Below are positions 60,425 to 64,000 of a stretch of 64,000 nt of DNA, piece after piece. The position numbers and the translations under genes are program-made. The stretch is from Acanthaster planci. Its lineage: Eukaryota; Echinodermata; Asteroidea; Valvatida; Acanthasteridae. Location of the stretch: contig NW_019091360.1 of NCBI RefSeq assembly GCF_001949145.1, positions 618,440 to 682,439 of the forward strand, written 5' to 3'. The notes below the pieces were generated by a model. The model saw only the letters and a list, made by a program, of their open reading frames with translations, searched no databases and was not told the DNA's origin. Position 1 is the first letter of the stretch; every line of letters begins with the position of its first letter.

Positions 60425-60541
60425 CACAATCAAGCAACCAATCAATCAAATACCACCCAACCCCAAAACAAAAAATAAACAAACTCCCCAACAACCCAAC
60501 ACTAAAACACCCCAGCAAATTAACAAACAAAAACCCAATTA
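60425..60541. repeat. A/C-rich, G-depleted tract
   Basis: About 115 bases with only two G on the plus strand and few T, following the hairpin cluster. Low-complexity sequence with extreme strand asymmetry. Confidence 0.8.
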
Positions 60542-63500
60542 GGTAATCCCATACGGCTCCGAGATGGGATGAGAATTTTCTAAAACAAACTTTGTTGATG
60601 TATACCTGCTCTTGTGTATTTGCACATACCATGTTATTTTGTTATTCACCCGTAAAGACAAACGGCCGTTTCTTTGCATTTTATTCCTGAATGATGCCTT
60701 GAAATATGATTTCTAAAATGAGTTGCTTTGGCACTCATTATTCAGCAATCCAATTCATGATGTGCCCTCTAATTCCCGTCTTTCCATCTGCAATTCTAGG
60801 CTGCCAACCTATAAATTTCGGGAATAAAATAAATTAAATACTGTAAATGCTCATTTGAATTATTAGCATCTACTTATAATATCGTGTCAGGCCTTATTGT
60901 TAAAGCCATTGGAATATCTGTACCTAGTGTTTAGGGAATACATGTGCTTGCGCATACAAACCCATCAGTTGTTAACAACCGATATAGGCCTACACCATCG
61001 CTCTCTGCTTTGAAAATAAGAACATTTGTTAAATGCGGAGCCAATTAAACTACAAGCTGCATATCACTTTCACAGACCGCCAGCAACTGCTGTGAACAAA
61101 ATTTAAGTTACACGTGTTACTTTTTATACAACCATGACCTGACAGTGCATGTACGCATTGCCACAAGGTTAAAAAACAAATTTGGAAGGTCAACGTGAAG
61201 TCACCTTGGCATAATCGAAACGCCGTCGGGCCTGCCTGATGAAAAGCCCTAAAGTTCAATATCGGACAAGCTAACATAAGTGTAAGTTCCTCCGCTCGCT
61301 TACAGCTAAATCAACACTGACAGGTGCTAGTAGGAGCTCATTGGAAAAAAATTCAGGGACACAGCTCCAGTTAGCAATGGCTACAGTTTCAATTTTGCGC
61401 CGACATGGTGTCCCGCATGTATGCCACTTGGTGTATCGCTTATTTTTAGGACTCCGCGGAGACTTTAGGAACACTACAGTCGGCTGCGACTGAAATCTAA
61501 TGCGTGTAGTTAAAATGTAAGGCGACATCAACATCACGAAGCCATTGCAATTATCATTGCACGTTTCGTTTTAATGGAAATAATTATATTTGTTATGCAC
61601 CTCTGTCCAGGTGATCAGGGTTGTCAAAAAAGATATTAGACCTAAAATGTGTCTACGAGCTAGGCTTTTTGCCATTCAGTCATCAGTCCTGAAATTTGTG
61701 ATTATAGTTAAATTTCATTTACTTCTGAACCAAGCAAACTACTGATCATTTCCAATCAACCCGATTTTGGCTTCTGACCAAAATTGAGAAGGAAGGTACA
61801 TCCTTAGGAAAAAACTTCAAAGTATGAGGAATACACGATGACTACAGACGCGTATAGAACAGAAAGGGAGATCACAAGTAGAAAATACGATTGAGGTATG
61901 CCCCACGTATGGCTTATATCTATTTATACATCTCAAATTACAGATCGGGATACTAATTGACTGTTTAATAAAAAGGCAGAATTGAAACTCACCCTGGACC
62001 TTCATCACGGATGCTGAAAGACTCTCCCTTAGATGCACTTAGGCCCCTACGGATTTGTAATTTCTTTATTTTCTATTCTATACAATAAACGCACATTATC
62101 TCCATTTGTGCTGAAAAGCTCATCCTTTGACGTCATTTTATAGAAATATCTACCTGTGAACGAAACTCTTCCTTCCGTGAAATAATTTTCACATACTTAT
62201 TCACACAGAAAAATACGAATATGATGGTTAACGTTGAATAAAAACAATGCACGAATCTCACAAAATGCTTGCTAAATTCAATAAATTGAAAGCCGACACA
62301 AATGCCGCTTGAGTGTCCGCACGAATGTGAATGCTCATGTTCTTTCTAATTCCGACCATTCACTCTTTGAATAACAAGATTATGCAATCGCATAGTATTA
62401 AACTGAATGATCATTTTGCTATTTGAACGGCAATATAGATCATCAAACAATGTCGTGCTGAATTGAATGTTACTGTCACTGATTTGCATGAAAGACGACG
62501 AATTCGACCGGTAAAACCTATGTGTCCTAGCTTTAAACTGACCATCCCAGCTTCTTAGTTTATCGTGAAGGTATCATTGTATGATATCGTAAGGTTTTCT
62601 TCAGAAATTCAAGCGATCTGGTGAAAAAACAGTATAACATTTCATTCACAGAGAAAAACATATAAAATAGTGCATAAATTGGTTGAAAAGCACGTTTAGA
62701 ACGTTTAGAAGACATTACTCGAATTCTTGTCCAATCTCCTTCAAAGCCTGAACATCAGAAAGATAATTTAAACACTGCAAAAACTGTAGTATTAATTCAA
62801 CATACTGGGTAGACTACCTCAGAGTGAGTGTAGTCCTCTGATAACACTGAGGTTGTGGAATGAACACCAATTTAACACCAACGTTGTTATTTGTTTCAGT
62901 TAAAGGTTGATATGGCCACATTATAGACATTTACCAACATAAAGCTGGCTGTGCTGTGATATCTATGTCACCATTATTCAAAATATGTGACACAAACTCG
63001 GCGCTTGGGCACTTTATCTTTTTTACTTTAACCGAAGTTGACAAAATCTGACTGAGGACATTATTTTGAGATGAAGGAGCACAAAGGCAAGAAACTGGAC
63101 GACTCAGATTCTCGTTCAGTTATAACAATTGTTCACGTGTTACAGTTCCCAGCATGACCACCTGATCTTCTCTCGTTCACTAAGCCCTACCCATGTTCAC
63201 TTCCCCTCTTCAACACTGTTGACATCAGTGATGCATGTTGTCCATGGCCCGTCTCATCACGACACTGCATCGAGTCGCAATATGCTCATGCATCACGCAC
63301 TGGCGCTTGTTCATATGTACTAGATGTTGCGAGTGGAGTGCTGAATATTTTCCCTCCAAAAGACGCCAAGGAAATTAATGGTGCATGACATCCCATATCA
63401 TTTATCGTTTACTTGATGGTGATACTTTTGGGGATGATGAGGGTATAACTTTCCCCTTATTAATTTTAGTGAAGTCAGATTACTCCTTTAAACAACCTCA

Positions 63501-64000
63501 ACATACACAGCACACCTTATGTTCAAAAGATAAAACGTGCTTTTCCCCATTTAAAAGTGCATGAAGAAATCTCTTGTTAACTAGACAAGTTTTCATCTTG
63601 ATATCAAGACTGATTATGCACTGTATGTCCAGTGCTTTACGAAAAATGCTTGCTCCGATGGTTTTGAACCCAAGAAAAGCACAGGTAAAAAAGATATATG
63701 CCAACTGTAAATAAGTACTACGGCAATCAAGACAACGTCCATAAAATACTCATTTTTCAACCACCGGGATCATAGTGTGCCGGTAATCGTCACTAGAGCA
63801 ATGGACAAAAACGGAAGGTCATAGAAAAGTGATTTCTGTCACTCCTGTAAGACCGGAGTGGCCTAATTCTTTGTTATATTCCACCCTTCCTCCATGATTC
63901 TATAAACATTTGTTATTTCCGGATGACGCGTCGACAGTAGGCTACGTTTAACAAGTTCTAAACACGGGTTTTGATCCGTTTGTCGTTAAAATTGTAATCT
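60542..64000. other. Unassigned, no gene seen
   Basis: No recognisable exon on either strand. A motif-rich patch at about 62310-62500 includes an octamer-like ATTTGCATGA at about 62482-62491 and TATGCAATCGCAT near 62382. Confidence 0.45.

Overview
This is eukaryotic DNA from an animal. Split genes use GT-AG introns, intergenic and intronic spans are long, and there are many remnants of transposons, plus a 51-base assembly gap (19072-19122). The gene set (a SETD2 C-terminus, a p75 neurotrophin-receptor-like gene and a gene with LDL-receptor class A repeats), together with DIRS-type and integrase/HECT-type elements, suggests an invertebrate deuterostome: echinoderm, hemichordate or possibly lancelet. 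I cannot name the species from the sequence.

Three host genes are supported. (1) Plus strand, 3648-9472: the last two coding exons of SETD2, encoding the end of the SRI domain that binds RNA polymerase II, separated by a 5.6-kb intron full of repeats. (2) Minus strand, 37029 down to 28248: six exons of a secreted or cell-surface protein with a signal peptide, a long acidic Ser/Gly-rich first exon and five LDLa modules. Its 3' end is not found. (3) Minus strand, 46956 down to 43471: four exons of a p75NTR (NGFR/TNFRSF16)-like receptor with four cysteine-rich domains, a transmembrane helix, a linker and a death domain. Its signal-peptide exon is not seen.

Most of the rest is mobile DNA. 1.86-2.53 kb holds two piggyBac-like elements sharing a TTAA. 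5.03-7.22 kb is a shortened DIRS retrotransposon with inverted repeats and an internal complementary region. 13.03-21.58 kb is bounded by inverted repeats and carries a broken rve-type integrase gene (plus strand) and a broken HECT-domain gene (minus strand). 22.19-22.60 kb is a cluster of palindromic mini-elements, including a 56-bp hAT-like element with an 8-bp target duplication. 28.53-29.18 kb is one mini-element nested in another. 47.25-49.0 kb is a large inverted repeat. 57.8-60.0 kb holds elements with hAT-like ends.

The span 49.4-64 kb contains no gene I can recognise. It has repeats and a few motif-dense islands that could be regulatory. All functional calls rest on reading the sequence and on remembered family patterns; no searches were run.
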